Of a stretch of 64,000 nucleotides of DNA, positions 26,938 to 35,332 are shown one piece after another. The notes beneath the pieces were generated by a model that saw nothing but the letters and a program-made list of their open reading frames with translations, had not been told where the DNA came from and made no database searches. Position numbers and translations under genes: made by a program. This DNA comes from Thermoanaerobacter ethanolicus JW 200 (GTDB lineage Bacteria > Bacillota > Thermoanaerobacteria > Thermoanaerobacterales > Thermoanaerobacteraceae): positions 2,446,501-2,510,500 of the forward strand of contig NZ_CP033580.1 of the NCBI RefSeq assembly GCF_003722315.1. Reading direction: 5' to 3'. Each line of letters begins with the position of its first letter. The stretch's first letter is position 1.

Positions 26938-28215
26938 ATGTACCAGCTTCAATTGCTTTTAAATATACCTGAACTCTTTACCTCTCAGTCTAAAATTGAT
27001 TTCTATTCTTCTATGTTTGAAAATCTTGACCTGTCTTCAATACCTGAATTCCCTTCCTCTAGTCCTGGCCGTAAGGGTTATTCTCACCATGCACTTTTTA
27101 GAGCTTTTATTGTCATGAAAGCTGAAAGATTCGGCACAATTTCTGACCTTTTAGATTATCTCCGCAATAATCTTATCATTGCTCATCTTTGTGGCTTCGA
27201 CATTTCTAAACCTCTTCCTTCTTATTGGACTTTTCGCCGTTTTATTAATGACTTCTCTCATGATTATTTGACCTCTATTTTTCAAAATCAGGTCAATATC
27301 CTCAAAAATATGGGTATTATCTCCGGTGAGTTTATTTCCATGGATTCTACCCCTATTAAAGCTAACACTAAGTTAAATAACCCTAAGTCTTTTTCTAAAA
27401 ATAAATTCTCTAAAGATAATCAGCCTAAGTCAGATAAGGATTGTAAATTAGGCGTTTATTCTGCTTCTAACGATTCTTCTAATAAACGCTATAAGTTTTA
27501 TTGGGGCTATAAAAATCACATTATTGTTGATGCTATCTCTGGTTTACCCATCGCTGAAACTACTACCCCCGCTGATGCCCCTGATTTTGAAGCCGCTTTA
27601 TCTTTGCTTGAGAAGACTAATAAGTGGTTTAACCTTAAGTATGTTAATTTTATTGCTGATAAAGGCTATGATGTTAAGAAACTTTATAATTATGTTAGAA
27701 ATATTCTCCACGGTCATTGCTTTATTCCTCTTAACAAGCGTAATTCTAAAAATCCCCCTCTGACTGATGATGGTTATATGGTCTGTGAAGCGGGTATTAA
27801 AATGCTTAAAGATGGCAAGCAATATTTTGATGGTTTTATTAAGCAAAAATTTGTTTGCAAGTTCTGTAATTCTAAGGATGATTCTGCCTGCCCTATAAAT
27901 CATCCTAAATATTTTAATGGCAAAAAGCATAGAGGCTGTACTAAGTATGCTATTATATCTTCTGATTATAGGTCCTCTATTAATAGAGACTCCCTATATT
28001 TTAAGGCCGTCTACAAATTGAGAATTGAATCAGAAAGATATAATTCCCGCTTTAAAGCTCTGGATTTTGAAAAGGCTTATGTTAGAAATATTAATTCTGT
28101 GAGCAACCTTAATACTTTTGGCCATATTACTTTGCTTACTGTCGCTATTGTAGCTATTAAATTGGGCAAATATGATGAGTTTAGATCTCTTGTTGCTTTG
28201 ATGCAATCGGCCTAA
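26938..28215 (+). CDS. DDE transposase (IS4/IS5/IS1182-like)
   Basis: About 425 residues. The N-terminal InsH-like region (GRKGYSHHALFRAFIVMKAERFGTISDLLDYL...LCGFD) is followed by a DDE catalytic core: first acidic site in FISMDSTPIKAN, second in FIADKGYD, and the C-terminal ESERYNSRFKALDFEKAYVR with the third acid. A cysteine cluster (CKFCNSKDDSAC...C) lies in the insertion before the third acid. The start MYQLQLLL is chosen after GAAGGAGG; an upstream non-ATG extension lacks a site. Family assignment beyond the DDE fold is not certain. A remnant of a related gene begins at 32868. Confidence 0.85.
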   Translation: MYQLQLLLNIPELFTSQSKIDFYSSMFENLDLSSIPEFPSSSPGRKGYSHHALFRAFIVMKAERFGTISDLLDYLRNNLIIAHLCGFDISKPLPSYWTFRRFINDFSHDYLTSIFQNQVNILKNMGIISGEFISMDSTPIKANTKLNNPKSFSKNKFSKDNQPKSDKDCKLGVYSASNDSSNKRYKFYWGYKNHIIVDAISGLPIAETTTPADAPDFEAALSLLEKTNKWFNLKYVNFIADKGYDVKKLYNYVRNILHGHCFIPLNKRNSKNPPLTDDGYMVCEAGIKMLKDGKQYFDGFIKQKFVCKFCNSKDDSACPINHPKYFNGKKHRGCTKYAIISSDYRSSINRDSLYFKAVYKLRIESERYNSRFKALDFEKAYVRNINSVSNLNTFGHITLLTVAIVAIKLGKYDEFRSLVALMQSA

Positions 28216-28492
28216 TTTTTATTGAATCTATTTCATGCCATTTTTTAACATTTGACTTCTACAGGATATTTATGCCCTTTTTTAGCTCCTCTTTTTGTCT
28301 TTTCTTTTCCCTTACCACTTCCTTTATGTTTGATTGTCAGTGTTGATTACTATATATTGTATGTAATACATATTTTGGTTTTTGATTATGATTATTTTAA
28401 TTAATTTTGCACATCCCTAAAATATTATATAAACACAACTTACAAAAAGAGGGAATACCTTATTCTGCTTTTAATCACTAATATTGCAAATA

Positions 28493-28969
28493 TCATAGAT
28501 ATTTGTCTATCTTAAGCTTAGGGTCATCAGGCAAAGTCTGTAAATAAACAGGTATACCTTTTGTTAAGATATTTTTTAATATTTCTTTTTCTTCAAGTGA
28601 GACAAAAATATTTTTAACTAATATTTTCTTTCCTGGCCCTGCACTCATACCACCTATATTTATTTCTTTTAATTTAACTCCTCCTTCTATCAGAGAATAC
28701 ATTGTAGAAGGGCTCTTCACTAATAATATTACTTTCTCCTTATCAACAAACTTCTCTTTTAAGACATGAATCGCCCCTTTAATGCTATAAATCTCTACTT
28801 TTATACCTGGAGGAGCTGCCATTTTTATTACTTTGCTAAGAAACACATCATTGGAAACTTCATCATCAACAATAATAATTTTTTGAGCTTGGGTATGCAG
28901 TACCCAAGAAGCCATGATTTGCCCATGGATTAATCTATCATCAATTCTTGCCAAAACAATATCTACCAT
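28493..28969 (-). CDS. PTS mannose-family IIB component (first copy)
   Basis: About 158 residues with the IIB(Man) histidine in LARIDDRLIHGQIMASW and IIIVDDEVSNDVFLSKVIKMAAPPG. It follows IIA by about 30 bases and is the last gene before the IS insertion; IIC and IID were most likely its original downstream neighbours. The start MVDIVL is taken as the conserved family start. Confidence 0.92.
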   Translation of the reverse strand: MVDIVLARIDDRLIHGQIMASWVLHTQAQKIIIVDDEVSNDVFLSKVIKMAAPPGIKVEIYSIKGAIHVLKEKFVDKEKVILLVKSPSTMYSLIEGGVKLKEINIGGMSAGPGKKILVKNIFVSLEEKEILKNILTKGIPVYLQTLPDDPKLKIDKYL

Positions 28970-29001
28970 AACATCAGCTTCCTTCACAAACTATTTTGTG
29001 G

Positions 29002-29409
29002 TTAGAAATACAACTTTCGCAAATCTTTTATTCCGCAGACTCCTCTCTCAATACAATGTTCTTTTAAACTACTTAAATTATAAATTTTTCGCATTGTCAA
29101 TGCTTCTATAATCATAGGCATATTAACACCCGTTATATATTCGACTTTTACATTTTCCCCTAGATCTTTACTACTAATAATAGTAGCATTTGCTGGACTC
29201 CCACCATAAAAATCTATAAATATTAAAACCCCATCACCTTCATCGAGTATTTCAATTGTTTTTAATATATTGTCTTTTAATTCCTCAATATTGTCACCTG
29301 GAAAAAGTCCTAAAGCCATTGTTCGTTCTTGCTTTCCCACAATAAGTTCTGCGCTTTTTAAAAGTTCCTTGCCCAAATTTCCATGTGTAACTACTAAAAT
29401 TCCTATCAT
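29002..29409 (-). CDS. PTS mannose-family IIA component (first copy)
   Basis: The 135-residue protein has the active histidine in ILVVTHGNLGKELLKSAELIVG and the FIDFYGGSPANATI signature. It is the first gene after the sigma-54 promoter at 29468-29483, so it is the promoter-proximal gene of the LevR-controlled operon. It shares the KELLKSAELI block with the second IIA (24142-24564), suggesting that the pairs arose by duplication. Confidence 0.93.
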   Translation of the reverse strand: MIGILVVTHGNLGKELLKSAELIVGKQERTMALGLFPGDNIEELKDNILKTIEILDEGDGVLIFIDFYGGSPANATIISSKDLGENVKVEYITGVNMPMIIEALTMRKIYNLSSLKEHCIERGVCGIKDLRKLYF

Positions 29410-29467
29410 GAAATTACCCCTTTATTATGATAATTGTTGGTTCTTTAAAATCTCTATTAATTTTTTT

Positions 29468-29483
29468 AGCAAATTTCATGCCA
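29468..29483 (-). promoter_or_regulatory. Sigma-54 (RpoN) promoter of the PTS operon
   Basis: Minus strand TGGCATGAAATTTGCT fits the sigma-54 -24/-12 consensus (TGGCACGNNNNTTGCW) at every conserved base except one. GG and GC have the required ten-base spacing. It lies about 60 bases before the IIA start, and the neighbouring gene encodes a sigma-54-dependent activator. Confidence 0.88.
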
Positions 29484-29557
29484 AGTATTTTGTCATATGA
29501 ATGCTAATTAAAAATTCCTCAAGAAAGTCTTTGCTTAGTATATACAATAGAAAAAAA

Positions 29558-29591
29558 ATTAGTGCTATTATTTTAAAGCATTAGCACTAAT
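29558..29591. promoter_or_regulatory. Candidate upstream activating sequence for the LevR-type regulator
   Basis: ATTAGTGCTA and TAGCACTAAT form a perfect 10-bp dyad with a 14-base spacer, centred about 100 bases upstream of the sigma-54 -24 element. Position and symmetry fit an enhancer for a sigma-54 activator. It lies between the regulator stop and the promoter, and could alternatively be a weak terminator of the regulator gene. Confidence 0.6.
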
Positions 29592-29649
29592 GTATGTTAA
29601 AAAACTTTATTTGTGTAGCTGTCTTTAAATATTTATCTCAATATGTGTG

Positions 29650-32292
29650 TCAGTTCTTAGTCAAAAGCGTGCCATAATATGTGCTGATCATTTCTACTAT
29701 ATACGCAATTTCTGTGTCAGGAATTAAAATTCCAAAAACTTCTTCTACTATTTCAAAATGTTTTTTTATAAGTTCAAACATAACACTTTGATTATTTTTA
29801 ATAAAATTCAAATTATTATAAGGCAAACTATCACCTTTTATAATTCTTTCTACCATACATGAACAATGAAATAAGAACTTTATCAATATTTCTTCGTCCA
29901 CATCAGAACCAATATCCGATAATATATTTTTTAATACATTCTCTAGAATGTTATATGCCTTATTGGGATTTAAGAAAGTTAACGTTTTATCAAGTATATT
30001 AATCAAGTTTTTCTTTAAAAAAGGTATATTATTTTCAAAATCTATTTGCGTATATTCTATTACTTTATTATTACAACTACTATATATGGCAGAACCCAAA
30101 CTTATAACTTCTTGCACCAGTTCGTCAAGAGTCATATCAGGCATTAAAGCTTTTCTCGTAGCTTCAATAACAATGGGCGTGCTTACCATTTCTATCGTTT
30201 TTGTTATAATCCCCGTTCTTTCTGAAATTATATCAGAAAAAGTTGTAAGTGATCCCATATCTACCAATATAAGTACGCCTTTCCCTCTATCTATTTGCCT
30301 AACAATGTTAATAGCTTTATTTAAGGTAACTTCAACTTTTTCATTAAGAGGCATGTCCAAAGCCTTTGCATGATCTACCCCAAGAAGGGCATTTGCCACA
30401 CTCGCCATTGTGCTTGCCGCATAATCTCCATGCATTATGACTAATACACCAATGCTTTCATCTCTTCTACCTATTCTTAACGCATGCAAAAACATAGCTA
30501 TAAACGCTATTTCATCTTCTGGTATTTTTATATATAGCTTCTCTTCTAATTTCGCCTTTATTTCTTCTGCAGCAGTATATTCAAATTGGTAATCTTTTGC
30601 TATATTTTCTCTATCCGGATGAGATATTACTGTACCCATTTTTAATCTTTCTAAAAGTGTTGCAATATGAAGTGCAATAGTATAGGTTACTCGTTGATCA
30701 ATAAGCCCTTTAAATTTATCTTTTACACTATTTAAAGCAAATTCAACAGCTTCTAGTATATTGGGACTTACAAATTTTAATACTACATCTCGATTAATAA
30801 TGTTAAGTTCTGACTCACTGGGAAATAAATACTTATCAAAATATTCTTTAATTTGGTTTTCTATTTTTTTTCTAATTTCCCCAGAAGATAATCCCTCTTC
30901 ATTATATTTTTTCCAATTATTTATTATTATCTCATAAAAATTATCTTCTGTTTTATAATCACCTATAAAAAGTTTATCATTAAATTCATTCATAAGTTCC
31001 GTATTATATCCATCAAATACTATATCTTTATCTTTATAATTATTAATTTCTGCTATTATTCTTTCGTTTCTTTTATTATCTCTTATTTTAAATAACCCTT
31101 CTTGAATATGACGCGAAAGTATTGAAAGTTTCACCTCAACTACTGTATTTGGAGACATCATATATTCAAGAAAGGCTCTTGCACATATAAGCCGAATATC
31201 ATTCTTTAATTGACCTATATTCCCTGGACAATCGTATAATAGTAAGGCTTTTATAACTTCTTTGGATACTTTTATAGGCACTTTAATACGACGAGATTCC
31301 TCCCAAAAAAATTGATATATAAACATCAGTCGTTCTTTCAATGTTCGCATTTCCAAACTTGGAAGTTGAATTATAACAGGAACCCTTCTTAAAAAAGTAT
31401 GCAATAAGACTGATTGCGGTTCTTCGGTTGTAGCTGCAATTATCCTTACCTTTGCTTTTCTTGTATTTTCTGACTCACCCATTCTTCTGTACATTCCTTT
31501 ATCCATTAATGTGAAAAGCATTTCTTGACCTTCTGGAGGTAAACGATGTACTTCATCTAAAAATAAAATTCCTCCATCAGCTTCATCAACAAGACCTCTT
31601 TTTTCTTTATCTGCACCAGTAAAAGCTCCTTTTACATATCCAAACAGCTGAGACAATAATAATTGAGGGTTTTCAGCATAATCCGCACAATTGAAAACAA
31701 CAAATGGAGACTTCTCATGTAATATCCCTATCTGAACTGCATACTTGTACATTGCTTCCGCAAAGGTAGTTTTACCAACACCTGTTGGTCCAACAATTAA
31801 TGTATGGAGTCCATCTGGAGGATATAATATTGCAGCTTTAGCTTTTGTTATTTGGTCTTTTAAACTATCTTGAGCTCCTATAAGGTTGTCAAAACTATTT
31901 TCTAAAAACTCAAAATTGAGATTAACCTTATTTGTGGTTATATTATTTTTTGCGGTCTCTTTTTTTATACTTTTTAATACCCCCTTTTCTTTAAGCATCA
32001 AAGTAAATTCTTCTTGACTTTCTATAACTGGATTAGCAAAGCTTATATTCCACTTTTCTTGTAAGTACATTCTATCTAAGTATAAAACAGGTTTACCTTT
32101 AATTTTTAGAACTTTCCCTTCTTTTAATAAATTATTAAGTTCTCTGCTTGTATTAGCCCGATCAATTCCAATTAATTCGCCTATGTAACCAGCTTCAAAT
32201 CCTAATTTGCTATTGTCAACACTTAGTGGTAATGAGGCAGTAAGTTCTCTTAATTTTCTGTAAATCTTATCTTTCCTTTTTAAAATTGACAT
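29650..32292 (-). CDS. levR: LevR-type sigma-54-dependent transcriptional activator with PTS regulation domains
   Basis: About 880 residues. Order: an N-terminal helix-turn-helix (about 10-75), an AAA+ domain (about 120-370) with Walker [16 protein letters not shown], the sigma-54 contact loop [12 protein letters not shown] and Walker [14 protein letters not shown], then a first PRD (about 480-590, [18 protein letters not shown]), an EIIA(Man)-like domain (about 600-720, [14 protein letters not shown] with the phosphorylatable histidine) and a truncated-looking second PRD at the C-terminus. Phosphorylation by HPr and by the cognate PTS would set its activity. The start MSILKRK is preferred; six more codons are open. 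The family is certain, the inducer is not. Confidence 0.93.
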   Translation of the reverse strand: MSILKRKDKIYRKLRELTASLPLSVDNSKLGFEAGYIGELIGIDRANTSRELNNLLKEGKVLKIKGKPVLYLDRMYLQEKWNISFANPVIESQEEFTLMLKEKGVLKSIKKETAKNNITTNKVNLNFEFLENSFDNLIGAQDSLKDQITKAKAAILYPPDGLHTLIVGPTGVGKTTFAEAMYKYAVQIGILHEKSPFVVFNCADYAENPQLLLSQLFGYVKGAFTGADKEKRGLVDEADGGILFLDEVHRLPPEGQEMLFTLMDKGMYRRMGESENTRKAKVRIIAATTEEPQSVLLHTFLRRVPVIIQLPSLEMRTLKERLMFIYQFFWEESRRIKVPIKVSKEVIKALLLYDCPGNIGQLKNDIRLICARAFLEYMMSPNTVVEVKLSILSRHIQEGLFKIRDNKRNERIIAEINNYKDKDIVFDGYNTELMNEFNDKLFIGDYKTEDNFYEIIINNWKKYNEEGLSSGEIRKKIENQIKEYFDKYLFPSESELNIINRDVVLKFVSPNILEAVEFALNSVKDKFKGLIDQRVTYTIALHIATLLERLKMGTVISHPDRENIAKDYQFEYTAAEEIKAKLEEKLYIKIPEDEIAFIAMFLHALRIGRRDESIGVLVIMHGDYAASTMASVANALLGVDHAKALDMPLNEKVEVTLNKAINIVRQIDRGKGVLILVDMGSLTTFSDIISERTGIITKTIEMVSTPIVIEATRKALMPDMTLDELVQEVISLGSAIYSSCNNKVIEYTQIDFENNIPFLKKNLINILDKTLTFLNPNKAYNILENVLKNILSDIGSDVDEEILIKFLFHCSCMVERIIKGDSLPYNNLNFIKNNQSVMFELIKKHFEIVEEVFGILIPDTEIAYIVEMISTYYGTLLTKN

Positions 32293-32470
32293 GCTATTCG
32301 GCCCCCATTTCATCAGTCAGTTTCTAAGTTGTTGTGAAACTCTATTTCTCAAATTAATTTAGCTCAAAGCCTATAGAATTTCTCAAATTAAACAATTAAC
32401 TATAGATGAGAAGATTTGATAACATAAATTTCCATAATAAATTTATATGCAATAAATTTATAAAAAAGTA

Positions 32471-32563
32471 GAGACAAATGCCCGTTTCCATTGTATAAAT
32501 ATTGCTATACATTGTTAGACATTACCATAACAATATTTATGTCGGGAGTGGAGCAAATGTCTC
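32471..32563. repeat. Long inverted-repeat structure upstream of the regulator
   Basis: Inner arms ATAAATATTGCTAT (32495-32508) and ATAACAATATTTAT (32527-32540) match with one mismatch; outer GAGACA and TGTCTC (32471, 32558) add to the fold. It precedes a transposase remnant and is probably an old IS end. Confidence 0.55.
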
Positions 32564-32695
32564 ATAATAAGAATAGCAGAAAATTCATCAATAATCCAGT
32601 ACCTTTTTAAATTAACTTCAAGAGGCAAGGTTTTCCCTGTATATTTTTTACTTGACAAATACAGAAGGCGGAATAATTTCAGACAAATTGTTTAG
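32557..32695 (+). pseudogene. Transposase N-terminal remnant (MSHNKNSRKFINN...)
   Basis: GGGAGTGGAG precedes an ATG whose frame reads MSHNKNSRKFINNPVPF and stops; one base shift continues FKLTSRGKVFPVYFLLDKYRRRN to 32695. The beginning resembles a transposase start; no catalytic region follows. A degraded IS fragment. Confidence 0.5.
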
Positions 32696-32741
32696 CTTTA
32701 TTTTTCATAGGTTTTCCTACGTTTTGTGGATTTTGTATTTC

Positions 32742-32779
32742 TATATACAAAATTCGACAAAATCAGGGGAATTTCTTTG
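32742..32779 (-). promoter_or_regulatory. Dispersed intergenic motif, copy 4
   Basis: Minus strand AAGAAATTCCCCTGATT then TTGTCGAATTTTGTATATAG, followed 20 bases on by AATCCACAAAA. Shares the TGTCGAAT core and the AATCCACAAA tail with copies at 32966 and 37305. Confidence 0.4.
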
Positions 32780-32837
32780 AAAATATATAGCAGAACCCCT
32801 TAATTTATGAGGATTTTGGGGTTCTGCCAAAACCTAA
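32762..32837 (+). repeat. Hairpin-bearing repeat, partner of 26693-26762
   Basis: GCAGAACCCC (32790-32799) and GGGGTTCTGC (32818-32827) form a perfect 10-bp stem. Upstream GAATTTCTTTGAAAATATATA matches the other copy. It lies 30-100 bases ahead of a transposase start remnant, suggesting the left part of an IS. Confidence 0.7.
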
Positions 32838-32867
32838 GTAAACTACTTTTAAGTATGAAAACCCTAC

Positions 32868-32951
32868 ATGTATAAGCTTCAACAAATTTTAAACGTTTCA
32901 GGCAATTTTGATAAGATCAAATCTTTTGATGGTTTAAAGCGTTCAGCTTAA
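32868..32951 (+). pseudogene. Transposase start remnant related to the IS at 26774
   Basis: The 27-codon frame MYKLQQILNVSGNFDKIKSF resembles the start of the intact transposase (MYQLQLLLNIPELF...KIDF), and both ATGs follow CCTAC. The rest of the gene is missing. Confidence 0.6.
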
Positions 32952-32965
32952 TTCTCAGTTATTTA

Positions 32966-33030
32966 CTTTGTGGATTATCTTGTGTTTATCATATATATTC
33001 TACACAAATCCAAAAAATTATTCGTGTTCT
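32966..33030 (-). promoter_or_regulatory. Dispersed intergenic motif, copy 5
   Basis: Minus strand AATAATTTTTTGGATTTG then TGTAGAATATATATGATAAA, ending AATCCACAAAG. The central C of TGTCGAA is A here. It resembles the copy at 37305 closely. The surrounding 32314-33100 gap otherwise holds only IS debris. Confidence 0.4.
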
Positions 33031-33100
33031 TTTAGTTTTTTTATTGAATTTTTGTTGAAAGGAAAAGGGAGAGCAAAAATTCCTATTAATTCAATGTTGA

Positions 33101-34507
33101 TTATTCTGCCTCCCATTCAGTGTGGAAAATTCCCTCTTTGTCTATTCTTCTGTAAGTGTGAGCACCGAAGAAATCTCTTTGAGCTTGGATTAGATTAGCA
33201 GGCAAGTTTTCTTCTATCATACTCAAGAAATAATCTAATGAAGAATTAAGTACAAGTGTTGGAAGGTAAAAATCTTTTGCTAAATTAGTGATATATTTTA
33301 TTGAATCAATTTTATCCATTAGGAAAGATAACGCCTTTTCACTGTTAAGAAGATTTACATTTTCTTTATTTTCTTTAATAATGTCTCTTAAGAAATCTAA
33401 AATCTTTGCTCTTATGATGCAGCCACCTTTCCAAATACGCAATACTTCTGAAAGGTCAATATTATACTCAAAAACTTTTGAAGCTTCAGATATAACCCAT
33501 AATCCCTGAGAAAAAGATGCAAAAACACTAAAAAGTAATGCATTTTCTAAATTCTTTATTATTTTTTCTTTATCTATATCAATTTCAGGATATATTTTTG
33601 TAACTCTTTTAGCTAATTGTACTCTTTCCTCTTTAAAGAAAGATAAACTTCTCGCTTCTACTGCAAGGTTCAAAGAGGGAGTTGGTATTCCTAAATCCAA
33701 AGAAGTTTGGGAAGTCCACTTGCCTGTGCCTTTTTGTTCTGCTTCGTCTAATATGAGGTCAACGAGGTATTTTCCTGTTTCTTTGTCTTTGTACTTCATT
33801 ATTTTATAAGAAATCTCCATCAGGAAGGAGTTTAACTCCCCATTATTCCATTTTTCAAATATCTCTCCTATCTCTTCGGGAGAAAGTTTTAACACCTTTC
33901 GAAGTACATCGTAAACCTCAGCTATTGCTTGCATTATGGCATATTCTATTCCATTGTGGACCATTTTGACAAAATGTCCAGCTGAATCATTTCCAACGTA
34001 TGTACAGCATGGCCCTGCTTCTGTTTGAGCTGCAATTTTTAAAAGAACATCTTTAACCATTTCATATGCATCCTGTGTTCCTCCTGGCATTAACGAAGGG
34101 CCGTGTAAAGCTCCAGCTTCACCACCTGATACTCCCATTCCCAAATAGAGTATGCCTTTTTCTTCTAGTTCTTTAATTCTCCTTGAAGTATCTTTAAAAT
34201 AAGAATTTCCTCCATCAATGATTAGGTCTCCCTTGTCAAGATAAGGCAAAAGCTCCTCTATTACATCATCTACGGGTTTTCCTGCTTTAACCATGAGAAT
34301 GATTTTTCTCGGTCTTTTTAAAGATTCCACAAAAGATTTGATGTCATAATAAGGCTTAATTTGTTCATCTTTTACTTTGTTTTGCATGAATTCTTGTGCT
34401 TTTTCAGGTGTTCTATTAAATACAGATACGCTATAGCCCTTTCTGGCAATGTTTAAAGCCAAATTTTGTCCCATTACTGCTAAGCCGATTAAACCTATTT
34501 CATTCAT
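33101..34507 (-). CDS. gnd: 6-phosphogluconate dehydrogenase (decarboxylating)
   Basis: The 468-residue enzyme oxidises 6-phosphogluconate to ribulose-5-phosphate and CO2. It has the nucleotide-binding GLAVMGQNLALNIARKG at the start, the active-site GVSGGEAGALHGPSLMPGG near residue 128 and HFVKMVHNGIEYAIMQ near 185 (catalytic K and N), and the C-terminal AQRDFFGAHTYRRID. Full length. A CAGGAGGTAAAG site precedes the ATG. It lies behind a decayed FGGY kinase and a 2-hydroxyacid dehydrogenase, a set that would handle gluconate or 2-ketogluconate if the kinase were intact. Confidence 0.95.
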   Translation of the reverse strand: MNEIGLIGLAVMGQNLALNIARKGYSVSVFNRTPEKAQEFMQNKVKDEQIKPYYDIKSFVESLKRPRKIILMVKAGKPVDDVIEELLPYLDKGDLIIDGGNSYFKDTSRRIKELEEKGILYLGMGVSGGEAGALHGPSLMPGGTQDAYEMVKDVLLKIAAQTEAGPCCTYVGNDSAGHFVKMVHNGIEYAIMQAIAEVYDVLRKVLKLSPEEIGEIFEKWNNGELNSFLMEISYKIMKYKDKETGKYLVDLILDEAEQKGTGKWTSQTSLDLGIPTPSLNLAVEARSLSFFKEERVQLAKRVTKIYPEIDIDKEKIIKNLENALLFSVFASFSQGLWVISEASKVFEYNIDLSEVLRIWKGGCIIRAKILDFLRDIIKENKENVNLLNSEKALSFLMDKIDSIKYITNLAKDFYLPTLVLNSSLDYFLSMIEENLPANLIQAQRDFFGAHTYRRIDKEGIFHTEWEAE

Positions 34508-34525
34508 TTACTTTACCTCCTGTTT

Positions 34526-35332
34526 TTATAATTTGCTGTGAAGTTCAAAAAGTTCTTTGAGATTTTTAGTTAAAACTCTAAAAAATTGAAATTTCTTTTC
34601 GTGATACTCTATTTTTTTTGGAAGGCACATAAGTATTTTCTATTTTTACCATTTCTCTTGTGGCCTCAATCAAAGTTTTGTACCTTCCCATTGCTTAATA
34701 GCCTAAAAGTGCAGAGCCTACAAGAGCAGGTTCTTCTACATTAGACACTTTAATTGGCAAACCTAAAGTAGAAGCAAAAATCTCCATCCATAGGGGCGAT
34801 TTTGTACCTCCTCCTCCTCCCGCTCTAATTTCTTTTATTTTTACATTGTTATCCTTTAAAGCCTCATAAAGCATCCTTAGGGAAAATGCAACTCCTTCCA
34901 TACCGGCTCTTATCATGTGGCCTTTATTGTGGGTGTTTTTCAATCCAAAAAACACTCCAGAAGCAATGGTTCCTATCGCTTTAACCTTTTCTCCAGTTAT
35001 GTAGGAAAGAAAAAAGAGATTCTTGCCCTTAAGTCCAAAAGAGTCATCATACCCATCAGGGGATTTAAATTTTCGTCCACAGGTATTAGCCCAAACATGT
35101 AGGAAGAAGGCACAATTAAAGAAATTTTATCTTCAAATCCTTTTGCCGCCTCTTTAACTGCTTCTACAAAAGCACCAAAAAGGACTTCTGGATTATGCTC
35201 CGCTTTTCCTTCATTGTCTCTTTCTATAGGCGTTTCTTTTCTATATAAACTTAAAATATTTCCTTTTTCGTCCACTACACCTGCTTTTAAATTTGTAGTA
35301 CTTATGTCAACAGAAAGAATTAAATTTTCCAT
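34526..35332 (-). pseudogene. FGGY-family sugar kinase (gluconokinase/xylulokinase type), internally deleted and frameshifted
   Basis: The N-terminal part (LILSVDISTTNLKAGVVDEKGN...MTLLDLRA) ends near 34997. The sequence then continues in another frame (LFFLSYITGEKVKAIGTIASGVFFGLKNTHNKGHMIRAGMEG) with the central catalytic domain missing, through GGGGTKSPLWMEIFASTLGLPIKVSNVEEPALVGSALLG. A stop and an A-run frameshift follow, and the true end (KKFQFFRVLTKNLKELF) reads to 34526. The total is about 270 codons against about 500 for the family. It overlaps the preceding dehydrogenase by 13 bases. A gluconate kinase is likely from the gnd neighbour. Confidence 0.88.

Larger units (their letters stand above)
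26774..28419 (+). mobile_element. Insertion sequence with DDE transposase, inserted between PTS IIB and IIC
   Basis: The ends are TAGACTTGTGCAAAATT on the left and, reversed, TAGGGATGTGCAAAATT on the right (14 of 17 identical). AAATATTA lies directly outside both ends (26766-26773 and 28420-28427), an 8-bp target duplication. The 1646-bp element contains one transposase gene. It splits what was probably one IIA-IIB-IIC-IID operon. Confidence 0.85.
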
